A stretch of DNA of 64,000 bases from Zobellia uliginosa (GCF_018860745.1 NZ_JAHKPY010000014.1:707214-771213), one strand, 5' to 3'. Shown: positions 10,114 through 19,547, numbered from the stretch's first letter. A program made the numbers and translations. Notes: generated by a model from the sequence alone, not told the origin.

Positions 10114-10144
10114 AGTATGTGTTTTCTGGTATTTTCGACATACT
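10114..10144. promoter_or_regulatory. Inverted repeat in divergent spacer
   Basis: Perfect 7-bp inverted repeat AGTATGT (10114-10120) and ACATACT (10138-10144), 17 nt apart, in the spacer between the DUF1800 operon and the divergent YraN gene. It could be a regulator site; a 7-bp match in AT-rich DNA can also arise by chance. Confidence 0.25.
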
Positions 10145-10238
10145 GTTGACTGATTTACGATAGCAATTCAATTTTTGATGTTGCTTTGCGAGCTTTTTCG
10201 ATGAAGTACACGTTTTATTAAGACTTAGTAGCATTTAT

Positions 10239-10598
10239 ATGGGTAAACACAATGAATTTGGTAAAGAAGGAGAGAAATTAGCAGCGGACTTTCTAATCAA
10301 AAAAGGGTATGATATTCTCTATAAGAACTACCGTTACCTAAAAGCCGAAATAGATATTATTGCTCAAAATGGGGATATGTTGGTTATAGTTGAGGTACGT
10401 GCACGGAGCAATGACCAGATTATTCCTATTGCGGAGACCATAACACCAAAAAAAATAAAGCTTTTAGTTTCTGCTGCGGATCATTACATAACTGATAACG
10501 ACCTTGATTTAGAGGTTCGTTTTGATGTTATTACGATTTTAAAGAACAGTAAAATCTTCAAAATTGAGCATTTAGAAAGCGCATTTTATCATTTTTAA
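10239..10598 (+). CDS. YraN/UPF0102 family endonuclease-like protein
   Basis: 119 residues, full length for UPF0102, a PD-(D/E)XK nuclease-like family related to Holliday junction resolvases; the physiological role is not established. Seen: GKEGEKLAADFLIKKGYDIL at the N-terminus (the catalytic Glu region), then EIDIIAQ and VEVRAR, which correspond to the D...ExK-like core (here ExR in place of the more common ExK). It is followed by a plus-strand ACT-like gene with its own promoter. The start ATG at 10239 gives the standard N-terminus. Confidence 0.9.
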   Translation: MGKHNEFGKEGEKLAADFLIKKGYDILYKNYRYLKAEIDIIAQNGDMLVIVEVRARSNDQIIPIAETITPKKIKLLVSAADHYITDNDLDLEVRFDVITILKNSKIFKIEHLESAFYHF

Positions 10599-10691
10599 GT
10601 GCTCTTTAAAATTTTTTATCTTCCTGATACGCCCGTTAATAGGGTGAAACAAAGCACTCGTCAAAATTCACATAAAGATAATTATACACAA

Positions 10692-10723
10692 TTTGTTTTA
10701 TTTATAACAATATGTTATTTTTG
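10692..10723 (+). promoter_or_regulatory. Predicted promoter of the ACT-like gene
   Basis: -33 box TTTG at 10692-10695 and -7 box TATTTTTG at 10716-10723 (fits TAnnTTTG) with a 20-nt spacer, ending 25 nt before the ATG at 10749. It lies inside the longer open frame that runs back to GTG 10599, which supports the internal ATG as the true start. Confidence 0.6.
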
Positions 10724-10748
10724 CTCAGCAATCAATACTTATGAACCC

Positions 10749-11408
10749 ATGAAAACGATTTCGTCCGTAGTTGAACAGTACATTAAAAAGAAGCCTTTTT
10801 TGCAAAGTGCGCTGGCACAAGGCATTATTAATTTAACTTCACTTTCTAGAATAGTAAAACCTGAAATTGAGAATGAGTTAGGAAAGGATATTCGTAACGG
10901 GGCAATCGTAATGGCATTGAAACGTCTATCTGATGATTTAGAGTTTAGGGCCACTCATAAGATTATCAAGGTTTTAAAGAATATTGGAGAGATAACGGTA
11001 CGTTCATCACTCACGGATTTCACTTTTTTAGTTTCAGAATCTATTCTAGAGAACCAAACCCAACTGCTTGAAGAGGTTAATAAGAACAAGGATGTTTTCT
11101 ATACGTCTTCACGAGGGGTAAATGAATTGAATATTGTAGTAAGCAATAGTTTGGATGGTACAGTAGAAGAGCTTTTTAAAAATGAAAAGTGTACTCAGAA
11201 AGCAATGAACCTATCGTCTATAACGGTAAAACTACCTGCTGAAAATGTATCGGTTCCAGGAATTTATTACTTCATTTTTCAGCGTTTAGCTTGGGAAGGA
11301 ATTGTTCTTTACGAAGTAATTTCAACAACCAATGAGTTTACTATTCTTGTGGATGACAAACAAGTAGATGTAGCATTCAAGACCATAAAAGATTTAAAAA
11401 CCCTTTAA
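10749..11408 (+). CDS. ACT-like domain protein of unknown function
   Basis: 219 residues starting MKTISSVVEQYIKKKPFLQ. The N-terminal half is helical and resembles a small winged-helix-like unit (SALAQGIINLTSLSRIVKPE ... IRNGAIVMALKRLSDDLE). The C-terminal part (about 150-215; VSVPGIYYFIFQRLAWEGIV followed by VISTTNEFTILVDDKQVDVA) has the pattern of an ACT domain, close to the regulatory part of aspartate kinases, without any kinase domain. Such proteins are sometimes labelled aspartate kinase in databases; that name is not justified here. Role inferred only: amino-acid or small-ligand sensing. Ends 4 nt from the convergent TlpA-type gene. Confidence 0.75.
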   Translation: MKTISSVVEQYIKKKPFLQSALAQGIINLTSLSRIVKPEIENELGKDIRNGAIVMALKRLSDDLEFRATHKIIKVLKNIGEITVRSSLTDFTFLVSESILENQTQLLEEVNKNKDVFYTSSRGVNELNIVVSNSLDGTVEELFKNEKCTQKAMNLSSITVKLPAENVSVPGIYYFIFQRLAWEGIVLYEVISTTNEFTILVDDKQVDVAFKTIKDLKTL

Positions 11409-11412
11409 GCAA

Positions 11413-12732
11413 TTACTTTCTAAGTAGTTCTATAACTTCTTTATCGTTTTCCGGTTTGGCTATGATTCGCTTATCGGAATCTAATAGAAAATATGTTGGG
11501 GTCTGGCGTATGTCATAGGTTCTGGCGTATTTGCTTTCCCACCTTCCTAATGCAATGGCATGTTCAAAGTTTGGTAATTTTGCAGATTCCGGTATCCATG
11601 TATCCTCATTGTCTTCTAAGCCTACAGCAATAACTTTTATGTTGTTATATTTATTTAACTCTTTGTGGAGTTCAGGAAGTTCTTTTAAACAATGGGAACA
11701 TGTACTGCTCCAGAAAACAAGGAGATAGTTTTCAAAACCGTTCAGGGCACTAAGTTTGTTTTGCTTATTACCTGTTTTCCATTCCAATTCCGGTGCCTTT
11801 GCTCCAATTCGCAAACGATGTTGAGAGGCTAACTCTTGAGCTTTATTAGGGTCGTTAGAAGAAGTAGCAAGAGATTTTAAATAGCTGTCATAAATAAAAT
11901 CTGTGGTTTCGTTCAATCCACCATTAATACTCATTTTCCATAAATTATAAAACACATCAAATTTATAAGCATCTGCTACTGGAGATAGTTTGTTGTTTAC
12001 CTTTTTAATATTTGCCTGAATTAGTTTTTCAGTTTCTTCGGAAGACACAGGTTCTGCCGGCAAAGCGGTAAAAACGTAGTTTTTTAATTTATCGGTTAAA
12101 AAGTCTGAAGCTTGTAAAACGCTATTGTCAACTTTTAAGTGATCAAAATAATGTTCTTTCTTATGATTGATATAATCTTGAACCGATTCAAAATTAGATG
12201 GGATATAGGGTCTATTGGCAAAAATAAAATTTTGAACCATTAGGTTTTCTGATTGTTTCTCGTATGCTTTTTGGGTTGATCTTAGTTGATCTGCACATTC
12301 TCTAAATTCATTTTTATCCGAATTCCCTTCAATGTAAAAGTTGACCAATTGTGACACCAAAGAACCTATGTTCTGAAAATATGATGTCATTATTTTATTT
12401 TCTTCGGATGAAATAAAGGAAACGCCCTGAGTAGCATCAAAAGCTAACTCAACATCTTCTTTTCCATTGTAAATGACATCAAAATAAAACTCATCTTGAG
12501 GAACCGCATATACTAACCGATACATACCAGCCTTTGCATTCTCAGGTATGTTCAATGAAAATTTACCATCCTTAATGGTGGTATTGGCAATGAAAGATTG
12601 TGAACCGGGCTTTAACCTATAGGCCAATAAAAATTTGTATTTGTCTGCAGGCGAAAATGTCCCGGAAATGGTATGTTGGGCCTGTGCACAAAAGGCAAAA
12701 AGCAATATGAATACAACAAGATATTTTTTCAT
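11413..12732 (-). CDS. TlpA-type thiol:disulfide oxidoreductase
   Basis: 439-residue exported protein. Signal peptide 1-18 (ends FCAQAQ), a DUF4369-like N-terminal beta domain (about 20-115, ISGTFSPADKYKFLLAYRLK and later FYFDVIYNGKEDVELAF), a helical middle region, and a C-terminal thioredoxin/AhpC-TSA domain from about 310. The redox motif is CSHC near residues 342-345 (FWSSTCSHCLKELPELHKEL), and the cis-Pro segment is RQTPTYFLLD. Such proteins reduce or isomerise disulfides in the periplasm. It is the last of three exported hydrolase/oxidoreductase genes on this strand but has its own -7 box upstream. Confidence 0.9.
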   Translation of the reverse strand: MKKYLVVFILLFAFCAQAQHTISGTFSPADKYKFLLAYRLKPGSQSFIANTTIKDGKFSLNIPENAKAGMYRLVYAVPQDEFYFDVIYNGKEDVELAFDATQGVSFISSEENKIMTSYFQNIGSLVSQLVNFYIEGNSDKNEFRECADQLRSTQKAYEKQSENLMVQNFIFANRPYIPSNFESVQDYINHKKEHYFDHLKVDNSVLQASDFLTDKLKNYVFTALPAEPVSSEETEKLIQANIKKVNNKLSPVADAYKFDVFYNLWKMSINGGLNETTDFIYDSYLKSLATSSNDPNKAQELASQHRLRIGAKAPELEWKTGNKQNKLSALNGFENYLLVFWSSTCSHCLKELPELHKELNKYNNIKVIAVGLEDNEDTWIPESAKLPNFEHAIALGRWESKYARTYDIRQTPTYFLLDSDKRIIAKPENDKEVIELLRK

Positions 12733-12758
12733 AATATAAAAGCTCCTAAATAATACTG

Positions 12759-12766
12759 CAAAAGTA
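12759..12766 (-). promoter_or_regulatory. -7 box upstream of the TlpA-type gene
   Basis: Minus-strand TACTTTTG fits TAnnTTTG, 26 nt before the start codon; no clear -33 box. Confidence 0.4.
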
Positions 12767-12784
12767 TCGGTTTTAGGCGAAACC

Positions 12785-14710
12785 CTAATCTTTTATAGCA
12801 TTTTCATTCTTAGCACGAAATGGTTCAGGTACACAGCAATCTTGCGTTCCTCCTACTTCTACGGACGAAGACCCAAATACCTGAATAGTAGATTTAATAA
12901 AATCTTCTTCATCGGCTTTATAGATATTATCTACATACTTTTGTGGGTTTCTGTCAATATACGGAAACCAAGTACTGTGAATCTGTATCATAATACGATG
13001 ACCCTTTTTAAACGTATGCAGTATGTCCTGTAATCTGAAATTCACATCGGTTGGTTTGCCAGGAACAAAGGGCTCCGGTTTCTCAAAACTGTTTCTGAAT
13101 CGGCCCCTAAAAACTTCGGCACGAACCAATTGTTGGTAACCGCCCATAATAATGTTGTCAGGGTTATGCTCATAACTTTCATGGTCATCTGGGTAAACAT
13201 CAATTAATTTTACAATAAAATCACCATCTGTTCCCGTCATGGCCACTTTAAGTTTGGCCATTATTTCGCCGGCTAAAACTCTATTATCCTCCAGAGGTTC
13301 GGTTTTAAAAGTGAGTACATCAGGGCGTCTGGAAGCTTCTCTTTGGTCGTCTGACATGTATCTTCTAGGAGTGAAAGTCAATCCTTCTACTTGGGAGGTG
13401 TACGGAACAGGTTTATGTGGATCGCTGGTATACTCAAATACAGCTTTTTCATCAACAGGCTTATTGATGCTCAATTGTCCGTTTTGACCAAAATAAAGAC
13501 TTATAGATTCAATTTCCTTAGGAGGCCATGCATCAAAAGTTTCCCATTTTTTGGTGCCTGTGTCAAACATGTAAGCTTCTGGAAGCGTGTCCGGTCCGTC
13601 TTCTTTTAAATGGTGAGCAAAAAACTTACGTTCAATATTTTTGAGAAAAAAGGAGGAAATGCTATCTCCAAAATAAATATGGTTGTGAATAGTCTTTCCT
13701 TTTTCACGAGCCCATGCACCATGGTCCCAAGGTCCCATAACAATACTGTTCTTTGCTTTTGGACTTGTAGCTTCAACAGTTTTGTATATGTTTAAAGGAC
13801 CATAAAGATCTTCTGCATCAAACCAACCACCAACGGTCATAACGGCATGGTCAATATCTTTTAAATGCGGAAGAATGTTTCTTTTTTGCCAGAATTCATC
13901 ATAGTTAGGATGGTCTACAATTTGGTTCCAAAAAAAGTTGTCTTGATGATAGTTTTTAGTGATGTTCTTTAGAGGGCCAAGCTTTAAAAAGAATTCATAG
14001 GCATCTGGAGCAGGATTGCCATAAAAACGCATCAACTTGTCCATATACCAAGGGTCTCTCGTAAGGCTGTCTTTTTGGTAACCGAAAACGGCAAAAGCAG
14101 CAGTGTAACTTTCTAAGTACGCCCCTTGGTGGTGAAAATCATCAAAGAAAAAATCGGCAATGGGTGCCTGGGGAGAAGATGCTTTTAATGCGGGATGCGC
14201 ATCAATCATCCCTGCGGCTGTATAATGTCCTGGATACGAAATACCGTACATTCCTACGCGGCCATTGTTCCCTTTAATTTTTTTTATCATCCAGTCTATG
14301 GTGTCATAGGTATCTGAACTCTCATCAATATCTTTTTTGTTCCTGCGATTGTTTCCGGGAATGTTAGGACGCATGTTATCAAATTCACCATCGGACATAT
14401 ATCTTCCACGAACATCTTGAAAAGCCAAGATATAGCCATCTTCAATCAAATACTTTGACGGATAGCTACTGTAGTTATAGTTAGAGTATTTACTAGCATT
14501 ATAACACGTACGGTTCAATAAAATAGGATAGTCTTTAGATTTGTCCTTCGGGGTGTAAACCGCTGTAAAAAGTTCAGCGCCATCACGCATAGGAATGCGA
14601 TATTCTTTTAAATCGTAATGTTGTCTTAAGTAAAGTGAATCTGCATTTTGTGCTTGTAAAGACAAAGCACTCATGACTACAAGGAGGACTAGTAAAAACC
14701 TATATTTCAT
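12785..14710 (-). CDS. CocE/NonD family exported hydrolase
   Basis: 641-residue serine hydrolase of the X-Pro dipeptidyl-peptidase S15/CocE class (alpha-amino-acid ester hydrolase-like). Signal peptide about 1-20 (VVMSALSLQAQ). The nucleophile elbow is GMYGISYPGHYTAA with Ser near 157 (GxSYxG is typical of this class); other family marks are YPILLNRTCYN, LAFQDVRGRYMSDGEF near 95-110, MTVGGWFDAEDLYGPL and VMGPWDHGAW (catalytic Asp/His region, about 290-335), and the C-terminal jelly-roll domain from about 410 (SQVEGLTFTPRRYMSDDQRE, later FKKGHRIMIQIHSTWFPYID). Expected to cleave acyl/peptide or amino-acid ester bonds outside the cytoplasm. It sits 50 nt downstream of the esterase gene. Confidence 0.92.
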   Translation of the reverse strand: MKYRFLLVLLVVMSALSLQAQNADSLYLRQHYDLKEYRIPMRDGAELFTAVYTPKDKSKDYPILLNRTCYNASKYSNYNYSSYPSKYLIEDGYILAFQDVRGRYMSDGEFDNMRPNIPGNNRRNKKDIDESSDTYDTIDWMIKKIKGNNGRVGMYGISYPGHYTAAGMIDAHPALKASSPQAPIADFFFDDFHHQGAYLESYTAAFAVFGYQKDSLTRDPWYMDKLMRFYGNPAPDAYEFFLKLGPLKNITKNYHQDNFFWNQIVDHPNYDEFWQKRNILPHLKDIDHAVMTVGGWFDAEDLYGPLNIYKTVEATSPKAKNSIVMGPWDHGAWAREKGKTIHNHIYFGDSISSFFLKNIERKFFAHHLKEDGPDTLPEAYMFDTGTKKWETFDAWPPKEIESISLYFGQNGQLSINKPVDEKAVFEYTSDPHKPVPYTSQVEGLTFTPRRYMSDDQREASRRPDVLTFKTEPLEDNRVLAGEIMAKLKVAMTGTDGDFIVKLIDVYPDDHESYEHNPDNIIMGGYQQLVRAEVFRGRFRNSFEKPEPFVPGKPTDVNFRLQDILHTFKKGHRIMIQIHSTWFPYIDRNPQKYVDNIYKADEEDFIKSTIQVFGSSSVEVGGTQDCCVPEPFRAKNENAIKD

Positions 14711-14760
14711 AGTAGTGTGTTTTCAGTGTGTTTAAAGATAGGAATTTGCCCGGTTTTGAA

Positions 14761-16053
14761 CTAGTTCCTTAACTTTGAAAAAAGCCATTCATTTTTTAGT
14801 TCGTGTTGCTCAGGAAAGGTCCAATGACGGGTTTCTTGAAAAACATGAAGTTCTTTTTTAGCGGGAATTAGGTTGTAAGCGGCATAAGTAGAGGCAGGCG
14901 GACAAACATTATCATTATAGCCCCAGCTGTACCAACCTTCCGCTTTAACAAAGCGTGAAAAATTAGCTACAGCATAGTACTTTGATACCGCTATTTTCTC
15001 TGGTTTATTAGTGAAATCGTCAATAAATAGCTGTGGCCAACCTCCGGCACGGCCATGTAAAAAACCTGTGAGATCACTCAAAGCTGGGTAAAATGCAGCT
15101 AGATAATCTATGCGGTCATCTATACCTGCGGTTACAATAGAAAGTGCTCCACCTTGGCTTCCGCCAGTAACGGCTATATCCTCACCATTAAAATTGGAAA
15201 CGCTTTCCAGAAAATCAACAGCACGAATGCAGCCTAGGTATACTCTGTGGTAGTATGCATTTTCCTTATCGTCTAAATTAATGGTATTGTAGTTACTCAA
15301 GGCACCCGCTTTTAAATCATCATAAATCTGTTGGTCAAGATTTACTGGTATTCCGTGAATGCCAATTGTAAAAGTGACAAATCCTTGTGCGGCTTCATCT
15401 ACTTCTCCGTAATATGGGCGAATACCAGCTCCAGGAACGTGAAGGATAGCAGGGTATTTCCCTTCTTTTTTTGGGGTGCAAAGAATGCCGTAGATTTTTC
15501 CTTTTATGTTGTCTAATCGTACGTGATAGACATCTACCTTGTCCGTACATCGCTCAGGCATAAGGGTCATAACCGGATTCATGGGTATAGCCGCCAGTTC
15601 TTCTTTTCCTTTGTTCCAAAAAGCTTCAAAATCAGAAGGTAATGTGGTAGTGACTTTTATTTTTTCGGGTGAAAAGCCAGCTGTTGCGTAGGAACTATAT
15701 TCTTTGCCATCTACAATAACTTTTGCAGTACAGCGAAGAAAACCAGGTTTATTAAATTTATCTGATTTTACTTTTGCAACGCCATTTTTGAGAGTCAATT
15801 TTCCTTCGTCCCAAATTTTTATGGAACGGTAACCAGGGTCGGTTTCAATAGTATACTTAATAGTAATGTTTTCCAAAGGAACGTTATTGCGCAAAACTGT
15901 GATAGAAAATTCCGATCGTTCGCCAACATTGTACGTCCAATCGGTATGATTGGGCGTTACAAGCACATTTACGAGTTCTTTGCTGGGTTGAGCACTTAGA
16001 TTTAAGCACAGAAGAATGGTAGCCGCTAGGCCAAAGCAGGTTTTCAGTTTCAT
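14761..16053 (-). CDS. Acetyl xylan esterase (AXE1)-like exported hydrolase
   Basis: 430 residues. Signal peptide about 1-21 (LNLSAQPSK), an N-terminal immunoglobulin-like beta domain (about 30-130), then an alpha/beta hydrolase domain of the AXE1/cephalosporin C deacetylase (CE7) type: GILCTPKKEGKYPAILHVPG near 187-206, nucleophile elbow TGGSQGGALS with Ser near 298, a conserved RIDYLAAFYPALSD after it, Asp in WGYNDNVCPPAST near 380 and His in ETRHWTF near 408. Likely removes acetyl or related ester groups from carbohydrate or a similar substrate in the periplasm; the exact substrate is not readable. Same strand and possibly same transcript as the CocE-type gene 50 nt downstream. Confidence 0.88.
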   Translation of the reverse strand: MKLKTCFGLAATILLCLNLSAQPSKELVNVLVTPNHTDWTYNVGERSEFSITVLRNNVPLENITIKYTIETDPGYRSIKIWDEGKLTLKNGVAKVKSDKFNKPGFLRCTAKVIVDGKEYSSYATAGFSPEKIKVTTTLPSDFEAFWNKGKEELAAIPMNPVMTLMPERCTDKVDVYHVRLDNIKGKIYGILCTPKKEGKYPAILHVPGAGIRPYYGEVDEAAQGFVTFTIGIHGIPVNLDQQIYDDLKAGALSNYNTINLDDKENAYYHRVYLGCIRAVDFLESVSNFNGEDIAVTGGSQGGALSIVTAGIDDRIDYLAAFYPALSDLTGFLHGRAGGWPQLFIDDFTNKPEKIAVSKYYAVANFSRFVKAEGWYSWGYNDNVCPPASTYAAYNLIPAKKELHVFQETRHWTFPEQHELKNEWLFSKLRN

Positions 16054-16082
16054 TGTAATGTGTATTGTTTGGTCAACAAAAG

Positions 16083-16119
16083 GTTTCAGCTAAAAGACAG
16101 ATAGCATTTTAGCTGAAAC
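16083..16119 (-). terminator. Long hairpin after mfd (possible terminator or operator)
   Basis: Perfect 13-bp inverted repeat GTTTCAGCTAAAA (16083-16095) and TTTTAGCTGAAAC (16107-16119) with an 11-nt loop, 24 nt downstream of the mfd stop and 30 nt upstream of the esterase start, both on the minus strand. The U-tract after it is weak (CCTTTTG), so it is either a modest terminator of mfd or a regulatory palindrome for the esterase operon. Confidence 0.55.
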
Positions 16120-16142
16120 TAATATAGTTGAATAAAAACCAT

Positions 16143-19100
16143 TTATGAAACCGGTTCTACGATTTCCTCTAAAGGAGCCATGGCTTTTATTGCTTTTTCT
16201 ACAGATGTAATTCTCTCAAATACCAATAATAATCTAAGTCCGTTTCTAGTTTGTTTTTCTTTGATTTTACAATGCTGAGGATGACTTTGAACAAACTGTA
16301 AAACCCTGGTAAAAATGGCACTTTGGTAAAAAGGAGATTGCTGGTCTGAAATAAAGTAACCAATTAGTTTGCCTTTTTTCATTACAACCTTTTCAATACC
16401 TATGCTGTTTGCAATCCATTTGATGCGCACCGAATTAAGCAAGTCTTCTGCCTCCGCAGGAATCTCCCCAAAACGGTCAATTAATTGAGCTTCAAATTTC
16501 TGAAGATTTTCTTCGTTCGTAATTTCGTTGAGGTCCGTATAGAGGGTTAGACGCTCGGTAATATTGTTAATATAATCATCAGGGAATAGCAATTGGAAGT
16601 CAGAATCTAGTTGAGTTTCTTTAACAAAGACTTTCTCCTTGTGACCTTCTACTTCTTCGTAGAGGTCTTTGAATTCATTTTCTTTCAGCTCGTCTATGGC
16701 TTCCCCTAAAATTTTCTGATAGGTCTCAAAACCAATTTCGTTAATAAACCCACTTTGTTCGCCACCAAGCAAATCTCCGGCACCACGAATCTCTAAATCT
16801 TTCATCGCAATATTAAAGCCACTACCCAGCTCCGTAAATTGAGCTAAAGCTTCAATACGTTTTCTGGCTTCGGTGGTCATAGATTCATAAGGTGGTGTAA
16901 TGAAATAGCAGAAGGCTTTTTTATTGCTACGACCCACACGACCACGCATTTGGTGAAGGTCTGACAGTCCAAAATTGTTAGCATTATTGATGAAGATGGT
17001 GTTTGCATTGGTTACATCCAAACCGCTTTCAATGATTGTTGTGGAAACCAGTACATCAAACTCTCCGTTCATAAAAGAGAGCATAAGTGTTTCTAACTTT
17101 TTACCATCCATTTGACCGTGACCAATACCTACTTTAGCGTCGGGTACCAAACGTTGGATCATACCCGCAACCTCTTTGATGTTTTCAATGCGGTTATGGA
17201 TAAAGAATACTTGACCGCCGCGCTGTATTTCATAGCTAACGGCATCACGAATGGTTTCTTCGCCAAAACGAATTACCCTACTTTCAATGGGGTAGCGGTT
17301 TGGTGGAGGCGTTTTTATTACCGAAAGATCACGGGCGGCCATTAAGCTGAATTGCAGTGTTCTAGGTATAGGCGTTGCCGTTAATGTAAGAACATCTACA
17401 TTCTCTTTTATGGACTTTAATTTATCTTTTACGGCAACCCCAAATTTTTGCTCCTCATCAACAATGAGCAATCCAAGGTCTTTAAATTTTACATTTTTGT
17501 TTACCAGCTGGTGTGTGCCTATAATGATATCTACTTGTCCGGCTTCCAGCTTTTCTAAGGTTTCCCTGCGTTCCTTCGCAGTCCTAAAACGGTTAAGGTA
17601 ATCAACAGTTACCGGCATTTCTTTTAGCCTTTCGCTAAATGTGCGGTGGTGCTGAAACGCTAGAATTGTTGTAGGGACCAAAACTGCTACTTGCTTGCCG
17701 TTATCCACGGCTTTAAAAGCGGCACGAATAGCAACTTCAGTCTTGCCAAAACCTACATCACCGCAAATAAGACGGTCCATAGGGCGTTCACTTTCCATGT
17801 CCTTTTTAAAATCTTCGGTAGCCTTACTTTGGTCTGGGGTGTCTTCGTAAATGAACGAAGCTTCCAGTTCGGTTTGCAAATAGCTATCAGGGTCGTACTG
17901 AAACCCTTTTTCAAGCCGGCGTTTGGCGTAGATTTTAATCAGGTCAAAAGCGATTTTTTTGACTCTGGTCTTGGTTTTCTGTTTTAGCTTTTTCCAAGCT
18001 GCGGAACCTAATTTAAAAATCTTGGGAACTGCACCATCTTTGCCGTTGAACTTGGATATTTTATGAAGCGAGTGAATACTTACGTAAAGAATATCGCGCT
18101 CACCATACATCAATTTAATGGCTTCTTGCTTTTTGCCTTCTACATCAATTTTCTGGAGTCCACCAAATTTTCCAATTCCGTGGTCTATATGGGTCACGTA
18201 ATCACCAATTTCAAGCTTATTTAGCTCTTTAAGGGTAATAGCTTGTTTTTTAGCGTAGCCATTTTTTAGGTTGAATTTATGATAGCGCTCAAAAACTTGG
18301 TGGTCTGTATAGCAGACCACCTTTTGGTCGTCATCAATAAAACCTTGATAAATAGGAGTTACAATTGTTTGATAGTCTACCTGCTCATTTACTTCTTCAA
18401 AAATGGCATGAAAACGTTTTGCCTGCTGTTCACTGGCACAGAAAATATAATTGGTGTACCCTCGCGCTTTGTATGCGTTTAAGTTTTCGATTAGTAAATC
18501 GAATTTTTTATTGAAAGATGGCTGGGGATGTGTATTGAACTGAATGGTACTTGCACCGTTCATAAAATCTTGCGTCGTAGAAGCCTCAGTTGTCATTAGG
18601 GCGAAAGCCCTCAATTGCTTCCTAAAACTCTCCGAATTCATGAAAAGAGCTTCGGGCTCTACATGCTTGATGTCTTTGGACAACTTAGAAAAAGTCTCAA
18701 CAGCTTTTCCGAAGAAATCATCCAAACGGTCAAAAATATAATCCGTGTTTTTAGCAAAGATGATAGTGTCAGAAGAGACATACTCTAAAAAGTTCTGCCT
18801 TTTTTCCTCTAAAAATTTATTCGCTACATTGGGTATAACATTAATCTTGTTCACTTTGTTTGTAGAGAGCTGGGTATCTACGTCAAACGTACGGATGCTA
18901 TCAACTTCATCACCAAAAAACTCAATACGATAGGGCTCGTCATTAGAGAATGAGAACACATCTACGATACCGCCACGGACGGAAAATTCACCAGGTTCGG
19001 TAACAAAATCAACTCGTTTGAACTTGTATTCAAAAAGGACCTCATTAAGAAAATCGAGTGAAATAGTATCGTTCAATTTTACTTTGAGCGTATTTTTTTC

Positions 19101-19547
19101 AAGCTCACGGCGGGTAACCACCTTTTCAAATAAGGCATCAGGATAAGTAACAATTATTGCAGGTTTTTTGCGTGAGTTAATGCGGTTTAGCACTTCGGCA
19201 CGCAATAGTACATTGGCATTGTCCGTTTCCTCAATTTGATAAGGCCTGCGATAACTTCCGGGGTAAAAAAGCACATCTTTCTCTCCAACAATTTGTTCCA
19301 AATCATTTAGATAGTAAGCCGCTTCTTCCTTATCATTAAAAATGAGCAGAAAGGGCCTATCGGCATTTTTGAACATATCGGAAAAAACAAAAGATAAAGA
19401 GGAACCAGTAAGCCCTTTTAAAACAATTGCTTGTTCGGTAATTCGATTTTTATCTGCGTTTGCCGGAAATTTTTGGGCAATAGTATCCTGCAGTTTTCGA
19501 GTTTGCGAAGACTGAGAAAACAGTTGTTGAATAGAAGATTGCGTCAA
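16143..19547 (-). CDS. mfd: Transcription-repair coupling factor Mfd
   Basis: 1134 residues, the normal size. Mfd displaces RNA polymerase stalled at DNA lesions and recruits UvrA/UvrB. Domains in order: UvrB-homology region (about 1-400; GSYRRPYQIEETDNANVLLR, EPGEFSVRGGIVDVFSFS), RNA-polymerase interaction domain of CarD type (about 445-520; LEIGDYVTHIDHGIGKFGGL), superfamily 2 helicase/translocase with Walker A GDVGFGKTEVA near 597, DEEQ box (LLIVDEEQKFG), TATPIPRTLQFS, QMRGRVGRS, and the C-terminal TRCF domain (about 960-1090). Stand-alone gene; 284 nt separate it from the divergent flavoprotein gene. Confidence 0.97.
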   Translation of the reverse strand: MTQSSIQQLFSQSSQTRKLQDTIAQKFPANADKNRITEQAIVLKGLTGSSLSFVFSDMFKNADRPFLLIFNDKEEAAYYLNDLEQIVGEKDVLFYPGSYRRPYQIEETDNANVLLRAEVLNRINSRKKPAIIVTYPDALFEKVVTRRELEKNTLKVKLNDTISLDFLNEVLFEYKFKRVDFVTEPGEFSVRGGIVDVFSFSNDEPYRIEFFGDEVDSIRTFDVDTQLSTNKVNKINVIPNVANKFLEEKRQNFLEYVSSDTIIFAKNTDYIFDRLDDFFGKAVETFSKLSKDIKHVEPEALFMNSESFRKQLRAFALMTTEASTTQDFMNGASTIQFNTHPQPSFNKKFDLLIENLNAYKARGYTNYIFCASEQQAKRFHAIFEEVNEQVDYQTIVTPIYQGFIDDDQKVVCYTDHQVFERYHKFNLKNGYAKKQAITLKELNKLEIGDYVTHIDHGIGKFGGLQKIDVEGKKQEAIKLMYGERDILYVSIHSLHKISKFNGKDGAVPKIFKLGSAAWKKLKQKTKTRVKKIAFDLIKIYAKRRLEKGFQYDPDSYLQTELEASFIYEDTPDQSKATEDFKKDMESERPMDRLICGDVGFGKTEVAIRAAFKAVDNGKQVAVLVPTTILAFQHHRTFSERLKEMPVTVDYLNRFRTAKERRETLEKLEAGQVDIIIGTHQLVNKNVKFKDLGLLIVDEEQKFGVAVKDKLKSIKENVDVLTLTATPIPRTLQFSLMAARDLSVIKTPPPNRYPIESRVIRFGEETIRDAVSYEIQRGGQVFFIHNRIENIKEVAGMIQRLVPDAKVGIGHGQMDGKKLETLMLSFMNGEFDVLVSTTIIESGLDVTNANTIFINNANNFGLSDLHQMRGRVGRSNKKAFCYFITPPYESMTTEARKRIEALAQFTELGSGFNIAMKDLEIRGAGDLLGGEQSGFINEIGFETYQKILGEAIDELKENEFKDLYEEVEGHKEKVFVKETQLDSDFQLLFPDDYINNITERLTLYTDLNEITNEENLQKFEAQLIDRFGEIPAEAEDLLNSVRIKWIANSIGIEKVVMKKGKLIGYFISDQQSPFYQSAIFTRVLQFVQSHPQHCKIKEKQTRNGLRLLLVFERITSVEKAIKAMAPLEEIVEPVS

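Noticed and set aside
10599-10748. GTG-started extension of the ACT-like gene
   Set aside because: Overlies the consensus promoter 10692-10723; no conserved character in the 50 extra residues.
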